Positions 24,130 to 33,310 of a stretch of 39,148 bases of DNA are shown in pieces. How positions within the stretch are numbered: position 1 is the stretch's first letter; each line of letters opens with the position of its first letter. Below the pieces are notes generated by a model that saw only the letters and a list, made by a program, of their open reading frames with translations, searched no databases and was not told the origin of the DNA. The DNA is from an uncultured Lachnospiraceae bacterium (GTDB lineage Bacteria > Bacillota > Clostridia > Lachnospirales > Lachnospiraceae). The DNA lies in contig CACYXH010000016.1 of assembly GCA_902778245.1 (NCBI GenBank), forward strand, positions 1 to 39,148, written 5' to 3'. The translations under genes were made by a program, and so were the position numbers.

Positions 24130-25602
24130 CTATTTCATTCTCCAACCCGGATGGTATTTATTCTTTAACCGTCCGTTTACCAGCTTCCCCCATCCCAGGG
24201 GAAACCCATCCACGCAGAACAGCTGCCATCCGGAATTTCTCGCGGCTTCCTTTTCCGCAATTTCAATCGTTTCTCCCTTCAGATACTGGCAAACCCTCCC
24301 ATCCTCGGACGATAGATCAACTGCATAAGCATAGTCCTGCTTCCGCAGTGCCATAGCAAAAGACTGACTTGGCTCAAATCGGTCTTTTTTTAATTCTCCC
24401 ATATACAGACCATTGCGAAGGAAGGGAATACCGGATACTTCCGGAAGAAGTTCCGACACCTGATAAACCTGATCACCCCGGATCTCCACCCGGGATAACT
24501 CTATCTTCCATGAAACATCCCGGAAAAACCCCTGCAGGGTTCTAAGCTGCGCTTTATCCGGAAATATACTTTTATTTCCACTGTTATGAGAGCGTGGTTT
24601 CCCCATTTTCTCTGTTCTTCGGGTCTCTTGAACTTTTTCTCTTTGGACGTCGTCTTTCCTCAAAAGTGCCAGGAAATGCCCCTCACCGCCCATCTTGTGG
24701 GGCCAGAGGCGTACGCACCGGGTAATTTCCGGCAGACTGCCATTTTCTCCATCTTGCGCCCCTTGGCCCGGGCTGTTTTTGTCAAGATACATCTCTTGTC
24801 TAAGGCCCTGGGAAAATCCCTCCCGATACGGAATTTCCTGCAGTTTCATTTCCGGACGCCGCAGCAGAAGATGAAGAATGACCTCCTCATTTTCCTGAGG
24901 AGCAAAGGTGCAGGTGGAATAGAGAAGCATCCCGCCGGGCCGCAGCATATCCGCAGCCTGCACAATAATATCTTTCTGTACGTTGGCACACTCTTTCGGT
25001 TTCTGGGGATACCATGCTTTTATTGTATTTTCATCTTTGCGGAACATTCCCTCCCCGGAACAGGGAGCATCCACCAATATTTTATCAAAAAAGGATGGAA
25101 ACTGCTCTGCCAGTCTGGCTGGTATCCCATTCGTAACAAAAGAATTGGGGATTCCAAACACTTCGATGTTTTTTAGAAGCGCCTTGGCTCTGGATGCGCT
25201 GATGTCATTGGCCACCAGCAAGCCTTCTCCCTGGAGCTTGCCCCCCAGAGCTGTAGCTTTTCCCCCCGGCGCCGCGCACAGATCCAGAACCCGCTCACCG
25301 GGAGTTACCTCCAGCACACTGGCCGGAGTCATGGCGCTTGGCTCCTGCAGATAGTAAAGTCCAGCATAGTAATAGGGATGCCTCGCAGGGGCATCCTCTT
25401 CCAGATAATAATAACCGCCGGAAATCCATGGGATCCTCGTCAGGTGAAAGGGCGCGATCCGTTCAAATTCCTCCGGGCTGATCTTTTTCGTATTCACGCG
25501 AAGACCGTACTTTCGAACCTCCTCATAGCTCTTTTCGAAAGCGCCGTATTCCTCACCCAGAATACGGCGCATACGGTCGGTAAACTCTACCGGTAATTTC
25601 AT
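24130..25602 (-). CDS. RsmB/NOP-family rRNA (cytosine-C5) methyltransferase
   Basis: A 490-residue SAM-dependent RNA m5C methyltransferase of the NOL1/NOP2/Sun type, RsmF-like by its C-terminal extension. It has SAM-binding DLCAAPGGKATALG (about 108-121), motif IV DAPCSGEGMFRKDE (about 178-191) with one conserved cysteine, and motif VI STCTFAPQENEE (about 229-240) with the catalytic cysteine. The C-terminal 150 residues form an RNA-binding PUA-like extension ending WGKLVNGRLKNKYHPGW. It is the last gene of a run that includes trmL, 12 bases upstream. The exact target base in rRNA cannot be stated. Confidence 0.92.
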   Translation of the reverse strand: MKLPVEFTDRMRRILGEEYGAFEKSYEEVRKYGLRVNTKKISPEEFERIAPFHLTRIPWISGGYYYLEEDAPARHPYYYAGLYYLQEPSAMTPASVLEVTPGERVLDLCAAPGGKATALGGKLQGEGLLVANDISASRAKALLKNIEVFGIPNSFVTNGIPARLAEQFPSFFDKILVDAPCSGEGMFRKDENTIKAWYPQKPKECANVQKDIIVQAADMLRPGGMLLYSTCTFAPQENEEVILHLLLRRPEMKLQEIPYREGFSQGLRQEMYLDKNSPGQGAQDGENGSLPEITRCVRLWPHKMGGEGHFLALLRKDDVQREKVQETRRTEKMGKPRSHNSGNKSIFPDKAQLRTLQGFFRDVSWKIELSRVEIRGDQVYQVSELLPEVSGIPFLRNGLYMGELKKDRFEPSQSFAMALRKQDYAYAVDLSSEDGRVCQYLKGETIEIAEKEAARNSGWQLFCVDGFPLGWGKLVNGRLKNKYHPGWRMK

Positions 25603-25614
25603 ATGGTCTCCTTA

Positions 25615-26112
25615 CTACCATTGCAGGCGGTGCAGATCTCCCTCCAGCTTCATTCCGGAGAAATGGTTCTGCCTCAGTGCTTCATACAGCATAATAGCTA
25701 CAGAATTACTCAAATTCAGCGAACGGGTCTCCCCTATCATGGGAATCCGCACGCAGGTATCCTGATGCTTCACCAGGATCTCCTCCGGTATTCCGGCGCT
25801 CTCTTTACCAAACATCAGATAACAATCCGGTTCGTACTGCACCTGTGTGTACATCTTCTTGGCCTTTGTAGTCGCCATGTAGATCCTGGCTCCCGAATTG
25901 CGCTCCAGAAAATCCTGAAAATCACAGTAACGAGTCACATCCAGCTGGGGCCAGTAATCCATACCGGCACGCTTGATGGCCTTCTCGGTCAGTTGAAAGC
26001 CCAGGGGTTCGATCAGATGCAGCCTGGTTCCCGTTGCCACACAGGTCCGGCCGATATTTCCGGTATTCGCCGGTATTTCCGGCTCAAATAATACAATATT
26101 AAGCTGAGGCAT
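25615..26112 (-). CDS. trmL: tRNA (cytidine/uridine-34 2'-O)-methyltransferase
   Basis: A SPOUT-class methyltransferase that modifies the wobble ribose of tRNA-Leu. The order of motifs is family-typical: NIVLFEPEIPANTGNIGRTC at the N-terminus, LHLIEPLGF, LMFGKESAGIPEE and IPMIGETRSLNLSNSVAI, which forms the SAM-binding knot. The frame opens at 26142, but the family start and the AAGGAG site support the ATG at 26112 (MPQLNIVLF), giving 165 residues. It lies between the aminotransferase (16 bases away) and the rRNA methyltransferase, in one operon. Confidence 0.94.
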   Translation of the reverse strand: MPQLNIVLFEPEIPANTGNIGRTCVATGTRLHLIEPLGFQLTEKAIKRAGMDYWPQLDVTRYCDFQDFLERNSGARIYMATTKAKKMYTQVQYEPDCYLMFGKESAGIPEEILVKHQDTCVRIPMIGETRSLNLSNSVAIMLYEALRQNHFSGMKLEGDLHRLQW

Positions 26113-26128
26113 GCCACCTGCTCCTTCC

Positions 26129-27304
26129 CTATACCTGCCCACTTCTCAGTTTACTGACAAAATTTCCAAGCCGTCCCAGGGCAGCTTTCAGATCCTCCAT
26201 AGAATAAGCGTAAGAAATACGAAGATATCCTTCGCCGCAGTCTCCAAACGCGTCTCCGGGAACCACAGCTACCCGCTCTTCCTCCAGCAGTCTGGTGGCA
26301 AATTCCTCACTGGTCATGCCGAATTCTTTGATGCAGGGGAACACATAAAAGGCGCCAAAGGGTTCAAAGCAAGGTAATCCCATCTCCCGAAACGCATGCA
26401 TCAGATAGCGTCTGCGCTGATTATACGCTTCTTTCATCTTTTCCACTTCCTGATCGCACTCCCGCAGGGCGGCAACTGCAGCATACTGACTGTTAGTGGG
26501 TGCGCACATGATCGCAAACTGATGGATCTTGATCATTTGACGGATGATTTCCTCTGGACCGCAGCAGTAACCTAACCGCCATCCGGTCATCGCATGGGAT
26601 TTGGAAAACCCGTTGATCAAAATCGTGCGCTCCTTCATCCCGGGAAGACTGGCTATACTGACATGCACATCTCCTGTAAACGTCAGTTCCGCATAGATCT
26701 CATCGCTGAGCACATATAGGTCTTTTTCGATAATGACCTGGGCGATCTCCTCCAGATCTTTCCTGTCCATAATGGCTCCGGTGGGATTGTTCGGAAACGG
26801 CAGCACCAAAATTTTGGTTTTGTCCGTGATGGCATCCAAAAGTTCCTGCTTTGTTAGGCGAAACTCATTTTCTTCTTTTAGATCGATCACCACCGGGACT
26901 CCGTCGGCCAGCTGCACACAGGGCAGATATGACACAAAACAGGGCTGTGGTATCAACACCTCATCCCCTGGATTGAGCATGGCGCGAAATGTCAAGTCAA
27001 TACCCTCGCTTCCGCCCACGGTAACAAAAGTTTCCTTCGCGGCATCGTACTCCAGCCCAAAACGTCTCTTTAAATACAGGCTGATTTCCTCCCTCAGCTC
27101 TTTCAGACCGGCGTTGGATGTGTAAAAGGTCTTCCCCCGCTCCAGAGTATAGATACCCTCATCTCTCACCGCCCAGGGTGTATCAAAATCCGGCTCCCCC
27201 ACACCCAGGGAAACCACGTTATCCATCTCGCTTACGATATCAAAAAATTTTCGGATGCCAGAGGGCCTTATCTCTCTGGCTTTATCTGCTATCGGATTTC
27301 TCAC
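26129..27304 (-). CDS. PLP-dependent aminotransferase, class I/II
   Basis: 391 residues of the AspC-like fold I aminotransferases. Features are a substrate loop SLGVGEPDFDTP (about 32-43), PLP-phosphate and ring contacts in SEGIDLTFRAM, NNPTG (about 167-171), SDEIYAELTF, and the PLP lysine in NGFSKSHAMTGWRLGY (about 235). The arginine that binds the substrate carboxylate is in GYLRISYA near the end. The start is GTG at 27304, overlapping the Lrp stop (GTGA), behind AAAGGATG. Being coupled to an Lrp-type regulator suggests an amino-acid-responsive role; the exact amino acid is not evident. Confidence 0.92.
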   Translation of the reverse strand: MRNPIADKAREIRPSGIRKFFDIVSEMDNVVSLGVGEPDFDTPWAVRDEGIYTLERGKTFYTSNAGLKELREEISLYLKRRFGLEYDAAKETFVTVGGSEGIDLTFRAMLNPGDEVLIPQPCFVSYLPCVQLADGVPVVIDLKEENEFRLTKQELLDAITDKTKILVLPFPNNPTGAIMDRKDLEEIAQVIIEKDLYVLSDEIYAELTFTGDVHVSIASLPGMKERTILINGFSKSHAMTGWRLGYCCGPEEIIRQMIKIHQFAIMCAPTNSQYAAVAALRECDQEVEKMKEAYNQRRRYLMHAFREMGLPCFEPFGAFYVFPCIKEFGMTSEEFATRLLEEERVAVVPGDAFGDCGEGYLRISYAYSMEDLKAALGRLGNFVSKLRSGQV

Positions 27305-27792
27305 GGAGTCACCAGCATCCTTTCATCTTTTGTCTTTTTTGCCAGGATGATACCGTCATCCTTATATTTCTTTAAAATAAAGTGTGTAGCGGTGCTGATC
27401 ACCGTATCCAGCGTAGACAGTTTATTAGAAACAAAACTGGACACTTCTTTCAGGGTCTTGCCCTCCAGGATAACCAACAGATCGTAGGCGCCGGAGATCA
27501 GATACACGGACTGAACCTCCGGATAATTATAAATGCGTTCCGCAATGTTATCAAATCCCTGCCCTCTCTGAGGGGTTACCCGCACTTCTATCAGCGCTGT
27601 GGTCTTATCCACCGAGGTTTTATCCCAATCAATCAGGGTATGATACCCGCAGATGATGTGTTCCTGCTCCATCTTCTGCACCTCATTGGCAATAACCTCT
27701 TCGCTGGAGCCCAGCATGATCGCCAGTTCGCCTAAATCTATTTTACTGTTTTTTTCCAGAAAGGTTAAAATCTGTTCCCTCATATCCCACAC
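27301..27792 (-). CDS. Lrp/AsnC-family transcriptional regulator
   Basis: About 160 residues: an N-terminal winged helix-turn-helix (LGELAIMLGSSEEVIANEVQ) and a C-terminal RAM/AsnC ligand-binding domain (VRVTPQRG, VYLISGAYDLLVILEG). It likely senses an amino acid and controls this operon. The start is either GTG 27792 or ATG 27783; the single AAGGAG site is rather close to the first and rather far from the second. The 5' end lies inside the AIR-synthase-like gene (41 to 50 bases overlap) and the 3' end overlaps the aminotransferase start, giving tight coupling. Confidence 0.92.
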   Translation of the reverse strand: MWDMREQILTFLEKNSKIDLGELAIMLGSSEEVIANEVQKMEQEHIICGYHTLIDWDKTSVDKTTALIEVRVTPQRGQGFDNIAERIYNYPEVQSVYLISGAYDLLVILEGKTLKEVSSFVSNKLSTLDTVISTATHFILKKYKDDGIILAKKTKDERMLVTP

Positions 27793-28819
27793 TATCTCCT
27801 TTTCCCTTTTTCAAAGCCCAAAGTGCATCCTGCGCCGGCCGATCCAGAAAACGGATTTCCGAACCGTTCCGGATCACCCGGTCATTTCCTTGGGTAGTTC
27901 GTGCGATAACCGCCGCTGGTATTCCCTTTGATCTAAGTTTTGTAACCAGCGCCTCTCCCCGGTCTGTGCCAAACAGCAGCGCTCCCTGGCCATACATCTG
28001 ATAGGGGTTTATATCAAAATAATTACAGATCTCGATGGTCTCCTGACGCACCGGAATCTTCTTCAATTCTACATGCAGACCTACACCTGCCCGCTCCGAC
28101 ATCTCCCAGAGCGCGCCGAATACGCCGCCCTGAGAAACATCATGCATGGCAGAAACTCCCAAAGTACAGCCTATCCTTGCCGGCTCCAGAACGGATAAAG
28201 CCGTCTCAAACTCTTTTGCCGTATCGATCAATACCGGAGGATAACGCTTTGCCAGTTCCTGCTTCATATTCCTCGCCAGGATAGCTGTTCCTGCCAGCCC
28301 GATCCACCCGCTCATGACCAGATCCTGGTTTGGTTTCAGGTCTTCTGTTCGCAGATACGTGCACTCGAAAACCGTTCCAAACCCGGTTACACATACTACC
28401 GGGCGAGACACAGCCTCACTGATCTCCGTATGTCCGCCTCCCACAGGGATCTGATATGCACTGCAGATCTTTGCGGCTTCCTGCATCAATGCCTTTAAGG
28501 ACTGCTCATCCCAGGTTTCCGGAATAAGGATATCCAGCATGATCCCGTTCATTTCTGCTCCGGAAGCCGCCAGATTATTGGCGGCCCCAAGTACCATCAT
28601 TCCCATGGTACGGTCATACGTTCCGCCCACTGTGCCACAGACCGTTGCGCTCACGATCCGGCCGGGGATTTCCCCTTCTTCTGCCCCATTCTGATGATCC
28701 ACAAAAGCACAGTCCTCACCAAATGCGCCTCCCATGCCGGAGAGAACTCCGGCCATCGCCAGAGGCCGCAGTACAGAACGGTCTAACACCGCCTCTGAAA
28801 CTTTACCGTTTTTCCACAT
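27743..28819 (-). CDS. AIR synthase-related (HypE/PurM-like) protein
   Basis: 358 residues with the two-domain PurM/HypE fold. The N-terminal ATP-binding half contains GEDCAFVD and GAANNLAASGAE. The C-terminal half has MHDVSQGGVFGALWEMSERAGVG, the glycine-rich segment typical of the family. HypE proper ends in a conserved PRIC cysteine motif; here the end is different, so it is not a hydrogenase maturase on sequence alone. The function of this stand-alone clostridial branch is not known to me. The ATG at 28819 has AAGGGA. It overlaps the Lrp gene downstream, which suggests joint regulation. Confidence 0.82.
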   Translation of the reverse strand: MWKNGKVSEAVLDRSVLRPLAMAGVLSGMGGAFGEDCAFVDHQNGAEEGEIPGRIVSATVCGTVGGTYDRTMGMMVLGAANNLAASGAEMNGIMLDILIPETWDEQSLKALMQEAAKICSAYQIPVGGGHTEISEAVSRPVVCVTGFGTVFECTYLRTEDLKPNQDLVMSGWIGLAGTAILARNMKQELAKRYPPVLIDTAKEFETALSVLEPARIGCTLGVSAMHDVSQGGVFGALWEMSERAGVGLHVELKKIPVRQETIEICNYFDINPYQMYGQGALLFGTDRGEALVTKLRSKGIPAAVIARTTQGNDRVIRNGSEIRFLDRPAQDALWALKKGKGDSVGYEGTDFNLSGKKQ

Positions 28820-28870
28820 ATATTCCCTTTATACAAGCATAATGTTTCTTATTTCCTTAGAAACAAATAA

Positions 28871-30454
28871 TTACGGTTCCGGAGGATCCACCATCACCAC
28901 ATCGCCGGCGGTCACTTCATTGCCAACTACCACATTGCCGTTTTGATCCACCGTCTCGCCGCCGGTCTGACCGGTACCATCTGCATTTTGGGCAGTGGTC
29001 TCCGTCTGGTTCGTATAGGTAGAGGCAGACGCGATCACCGCCTGCACCTGAGCTACATCGTTTGATGCAATTGCCGTATTGATGGCCTGATATAGGGCAT
29101 TATTGGTGGTAGCCACCCCCACTTCATAAGTGGTACCCACCGCCTGATAGGTGCTGTTGTTTACCTGAACGGAATCCACCAGCACCCCGTCTTCATAAAT
29201 ATTTTTCCACAGTTCTGCCGTATACCCCGTATGAGGAGACTGCACCTGGTTCAGATATCCTACATTTTCATCCGCCTTCGCGATCAGTTTGACACCGGTA
29301 GGCTCTGTGGTGCTGGTCACTCTGCTCTCAAAAGAAATGCTTCTGTTGGCCGGTCTGGTCTCATGTCCATAGATGGTAAAGGACAGCGTCCCGCCGTAAG
29401 CATAACCCACAATATAGATGGGCGCATCCGTATTGTTCACAAAAGCCATATCCATCACGCCCTCCGCTATAGCAGCATCCTTCGATGGATCCACATAGTT
29501 GACGATCATGGTATGGTTCGATCTTGCTGTCACTTCCAGTTCTGATTTCAGTACCGCGTTATATAGGGTCGTGGACACCTGGCAGATACCCCCGCCATAG
29601 GAATCCACTACACGGTTCTCCTCATAAGAAGGAGCCGGCTCATAGCCGTTCTCCGCAGAAAACGGAGTAACCGCCTCTGTCACAGAAAACCAGTCTCCCG
29701 GAAACAGCAGTGTCCCGCTGATCTTAGAGCATCCGTTCTCCACATTGGTTGCTCTGGCCCAGCTGGACGCGGAATAATCCGTGGTAGCTGTCCCCAGCAC
29801 ATCCTTCACCTTGCTCAGTTCCTCCTGGGTGATATCCGGACTCACGCGTTCCACCGCCAGATCAACCTCCAGATCCCCGCCATGCCAGGACTCAAAGGCA
29901 TCCTGTACAAGCTTTACGGATTCATCCACTTTTAAGGTAAGACCATCCGTACCGCCCTCGACTCCGGGCGTCCCATCATCCTGCGTATAGACCGTACCAT
30001 TGATGGGCTCAGAATTGTAAATACTGCAGCCCTCCACAAGATCACGGATTTTCTTATCATCTACGATAAAACTGATCTCGTATTCCTTGTTCTGCTGCTG
30101 CAGATCCTTCTGATCCTTATAGCGCTGCACAATATTTCCCGTGGTTCCCAGATTCTTCACCTCATCCAGGATTTCCTTGTTCTCCCACTCCAGACCCAGG
30201 CTGTTAAGCGTAGCTGTGACCGGGGTATCTCCCATCGTCAGTGTCACGGTGGCTTCCCCCATTTCATGTACTTTTTGATTCACTGCGTCAGAAGCCTGAC
30301 CGGCCGTCATACCGCTGACATCAATGCCCTCAATAAGAACCCCGTCGCTGATCACCGTATCCTCCGCCGCTATAGCTGCGCCGCTCATAGCCGCAAGCAT
30401 CCCGCAAATAACTGCCGGTATCAGAATATCCCTTATCTGTTTCTTTTTTTTCAT
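28871..30454 (-). CDS. VanW-family cell-wall protein
   Basis: 527 residues. An N-terminal signal/anchor (ILIPAVICGMLAAMSGAAIA, about 10-29) is followed by one or two peptidoglycan-binding-like (PG_binding_4) repeats to about 220. Then comes the VanW domain (about 240-365) with NGCSKISGTLLFPGDWFSV, SYGGGICQVSTTLYNAVLKS and the NHTMIVNYVDPSKDAAIAEG block. The C-terminal region of about 90 residues is rich in Thr, Gln and Asn and ends in a proline-rich tail. It is probably involved in cell-wall interaction; despite the name it does not imply vancomycin resistance. A 35-residue membrane peptide gene lies just upstream. Confidence 0.92.
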   Translation of the reverse strand: MKKKKQIRDILIPAVICGMLAAMSGAAIAAEDTVISDGVLIEGIDVSGMTAGQASDAVNQKVHEMGEATVTLTMGDTPVTATLNSLGLEWENKEILDEVKNLGTTGNIVQRYKDQKDLQQQNKEYEISFIVDDKKIRDLVEGCSIYNSEPINGTVYTQDDGTPGVEGGTDGLTLKVDESVKLVQDAFESWHGGDLEVDLAVERVSPDITQEELSKVKDVLGTATTDYSASSWARATNVENGCSKISGTLLFPGDWFSVTEAVTPFSAENGYEPAPSYEENRVVDSYGGGICQVSTTLYNAVLKSELEVTARSNHTMIVNYVDPSKDAAIAEGVMDMAFVNNTDAPIYIVGYAYGGTLSFTIYGHETRPANRSISFESRVTSTTEPTGVKLIAKADENVGYLNQVQSPHTGYTAELWKNIYEDGVLVDSVQVNNSTYQAVGTTYEVGVATTNNALYQAINTAIASNDVAQVQAVIASASTYTNQTETTAQNADGTGQTGGETVDQNGNVVVGNEVTAGDVVMVDPPEP

Positions 30455-30479
30455 TTTGTGACTCCCCGTAAAATAATTC

Positions 30480-30587
30480 TTAAAGCAACGCAGAAAGTAT
30501 CGTAGAAACGATCATTGCCAAAACGATGACGATCACGATCACTGCCGCAATAATTCTTTTCTTCTTGCTGTTCTTAAAATTCATCAT
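30480..30587 (-). CDS. Small single-helix membrane peptide (35 aa)
   Basis: A short ORF from ATG-ATG at 30587. It reads MMNFKNSKKKRIIAAVIVIV and goes on as one hydrophobic helix to LSALL before TAA. The five-residue basic patch before the helix predicts an N-in orientation. AGAGGTG precedes the start at good distance. It lies 25 bases upstream of the VanW start and is presumably co-transcribed. A possible promoter (TTGAAG, 16 bases, TAAAAT) lies between 30625 and 30655. No family recognised. Confidence 0.7.
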   Translation of the reverse strand: MMNFKNSKKKRIIAAVIVIVIVLAMIVSTILSALL

Positions 30588-30665
30588 AATGATTTCACCT
30601 CTTTTATCTTTTTGCTAAACTGTTTTATATTTTAAAGTATTTTTTTAAAACTTCAAGAGCAATTT

Positions 30666-32417
30666 CTAATTATTAATTATTTTATAAGGAAATGCCGGAA
30701 AAATCAGGGTTTTCGTCCTTGCATCCCTAGTCAATGGGTCTCGTTCCTGATAGTCAAACAGTATCCAGTGTTCCTCTTCTTTCCCATCACGGTAGTAAAA
30801 ATGCTCCAGATGGGTCATTTTCATCAGTTGTTTCCAGTTGTATGCCTCATACCCCGGAAGAAAGACATGAGTTTCCTCTTCCTTCTTATAAAATTGTACC
30901 ATCTGCGGACGGTCTGCCGCCTGCTGCTTCGCCCAGGCCGGCCTGGTTTTTGCGTTCTCCCTCAGATAGAGATCCAGGATCAACTGTTCATCGTACCATT
31001 CACCGCGCTCCGGATCCGTCTCATGGGCAAAGTCCCGAAGCAGTTCCAGCCGCTGCATCCTGGAGTAGCCAGCTCCGCCTTTCCCCTTTTTCTCATAAAA
31101 TTCCGCCAGGGATTCATAGAGCGCAAAGGGAGAGGCAAACTGTTTCTCTAATGCCCGAATGGTGTGGGTAAACTGCTGACTGTTGTGATAGACTTCCAGC
31201 ATTTCCTCCACCGCCTTTAGCTTCAGTATCTCACCATAAGTGAGCCATTCGGTAGACAATACCTCATAAGTAGGTTTCTTACGATAAACAATGCTGTATT
31301 TTTCTGCGTCCTCCTGCATTCCGGATCCCTTTAAAACTTTTAAAAACCCCAGCTGCAATTCCTGGGGGTGCAGCTCATAAACCATGTCAAAGGATCTGCC
31401 AAAACTTCCATAATCCTCATAGGGCAATCCCGCGATCAGGTCCAGATGCTGATGGATGTTGTGTCCCTCTGTGATTCTCCTTGACACACGGGCGATCTTC
31501 TCAAAATCCGTCCTGCGGTGAACTGCCTCCAGCGTCTTTGGATTCGTAGACTGCACACCGATCTCCAGCTGCACCAGTCCCGGCCGCATCTGCGCCAGGA
31601 GTTCCAGCTCATCTTCACGTATCAGATCCGCCTCTATTTCAAAATGGAAATTGGTGACGCCATTGTCATGTTCCAGAATATACCGCCAGATACCCATGGC
31701 ATGCTCATGATTGCAGTTGAATGTGCGATCCACGAATTTTACCTGGGGCACCTGGTAATCCAGAAAGATCTGCAGTTCCTTCGTCACCAGCCCAAGGGCG
31801 CGAAAGCGGACTCTTCGGTCGATGGATGACAGGCAATAGCGGCAGGAAAAAGGGCATCCCCTGCTGCTCTCATAATAAATAATCTTGTTGGCGAACTCCT
31901 CCATATCATTATAGACAAAGGGTAGTTCATCCATATCCAGATATCGGGAGGGATGGGGGAAGCGGCTTGTCCGCACGGTATCTTCCTCCCGGTATATAAT
32001 ACCCGGTATATGCTCCAGCTTACCGTTCCCTTCCAGATAATAATCCATCAGATCAAGAAAAATCTGTTCTCCCTCTCCCACCATGATACCGGTGATCTGA
32101 GGATATTTGCGCAACAGCTGCTCACTGTCGTAGGAAACTTCCGGTCCCCCCAGCCAGATCTTCGTCTCAGGAAGTATCAGCCCCACATTTTCCAGTATAT
32201 CCAGCACATATTCCATATTCCAGATATAACAGGAAAAAGCCAGAATATCCGGCTTTTTCCGATAGATTTCTTCTAAAATGTAATCTTTGTACTGATTGAT
32301 GGTAAATTCTGCTATCTCAATCTGATCTGCATACCTTTCCGCGTAGGAGCGCAGACTGCGGACTGCCAGATTAGAATGAATGTACTTTGCGTTGATGGCT
32401 GTCAGTAAAACCTTCAT
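30666..32417 (-). CDS. B12-binding-domain radical SAM protein (DUF4080 type)
   Basis: 583 residues. The N-terminal cobalamin-binding-like domain starts MKVLLTAINAKYIHSNLAVR (about 1-130, with IWLGGPEVSYD). The radical SAM core follows, with the 4Fe-4S motif CPFSCRYC (about 188-195) and YESSRGC before it. A C-terminal DUF4080 domain spans about 370-560. Family members are widespread in anaerobic Firmicutes and their reaction is unassigned. The start lies 5 bases after the glucokinase stop codon, with TAAGG as ribosome binding site, so it belongs to the uvrC-hprK-glucokinase run. Confidence 0.92.
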   Translation of the reverse strand: MKVLLTAINAKYIHSNLAVRSLRSYAERYADQIEIAEFTINQYKDYILEEIYRKKPDILAFSCYIWNMEYVLDILENVGLILPETKIWLGGPEVSYDSEQLLRKYPQITGIMVGEGEQIFLDLMDYYLEGNGKLEHIPGIIYREEDTVRTSRFPHPSRYLDMDELPFVYNDMEEFANKIIYYESSRGCPFSCRYCLSSIDRRVRFRALGLVTKELQIFLDYQVPQVKFVDRTFNCNHEHAMGIWRYILEHDNGVTNFHFEIEADLIREDELELLAQMRPGLVQLEIGVQSTNPKTLEAVHRRTDFEKIARVSRRITEGHNIHQHLDLIAGLPYEDYGSFGRSFDMVYELHPQELQLGFLKVLKGSGMQEDAEKYSIVYRKKPTYEVLSTEWLTYGEILKLKAVEEMLEVYHNSQQFTHTIRALEKQFASPFALYESLAEFYEKKGKGGAGYSRMQRLELLRDFAHETDPERGEWYDEQLILDLYLRENAKTRPAWAKQQAADRPQMVQFYKKEEETHVFLPGYEAYNWKQLMKMTHLEHFYYRDGKEEEHWILFDYQERDPLTRDARTKTLIFPAFPYKIINN

Positions 32418-32422
32418 GAGCC

Positions 32423-33267
32423 TTACAATACCATCTTGGCCGCGCCGAAGATCCCGGCATCATTGCCCAGAGTAGCCAGAGCAAACGCCGCGTCCTTGCA
32501 GGCGGTAAATGCATATTCCCGATAATATTTCTGAATATAATCCAGAAGGACGGGACCAGCTTTGGATCGCCAGAGCTTCTCCCAGATATTTTCCAAACCG
32601 CTCCGCAATACGAATAGCAAGATCATCCCCCGCTTTTACCGCATCGAATACTGTCTTGGCGGATACCTCGCTCTCTCTCAACACGGAAGCGTCTGCAGAA
32701 GCAGCCAGTTCTTCTTTAGCCAAACGAACAATACCGGTGGCGGAAGCCAATTGCTCCAGGCAGCCGCAGTTACCGCAGTTGCATGGATCTTTGACCGCAT
32801 CCTCCGCATGAGCATGCCCGATTTCTCCCGCCGCACCATGAGACCCAGCAAGAATCTTGTCATTTATGATGATGCCGCCGCCTACGCCGGTGCCGAGGGT
32901 GACCATGATCATATTGTGGTATTACATTGGCGTCATTTCCCGCTTTCACCTTCAATCCGGTCAGAGCTTCCATTTCATTTACAATATGTACCCGGCCCCA
33001 GTGCAGATTCACTGCCACCGGAACTTCGCCCTCATCATTTACCGGGCCGGGAACGCCGATACCAATGCCTGCGATATTTGCCTTGTCCAGACCCCTTTCC
33101 TGGATTTTCCCATTGATTGCCTGTGCCACATCCGGAAGAATATTTTTCCCATTATCTTCCGTCCTGGTGGGAATCTCCCATTTTTCCAGCGCTTCGCCGT
33201 CCGTGCTGAACAGACCACATTTCACCGTGGTTCCTCCAACATCGATCCCAAAACAATACTTGCTCAT
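32423..33267 (-). pseudogene. glcK: ROK-family glucokinase, interrupted by two short deletions
   Basis: The start (ATG 33267, behind GGGAGG) reads MSKYCFGIDVGGTTVKCGLF, the ATP-binding start of ROK glucokinases. A second frame carries MIMVTLGTGVGGG, GEIGHAHAE and the zinc-binding CNCGNCGCLEQ. A third carries SKAGPVLLDYIQKYY to the stop at 32423. Between frames, conserved segments are missing. About 13 codons between GNDANV and NMIMV are lost near 32922, and about 18 codons between EALAI and SKAGP (normally a VDPE...GGGVS segment) near 32565. Lengths are estimated from family knowledge. As written, no active enzyme is made. A complete gene with assembly errors is the alternative. Confidence 0.85.
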
Positions 33268-33310
33268 TTTCTCCAACCTCCCAATCTTCTTTTATAGCAC
33301 CGTTTTACGG

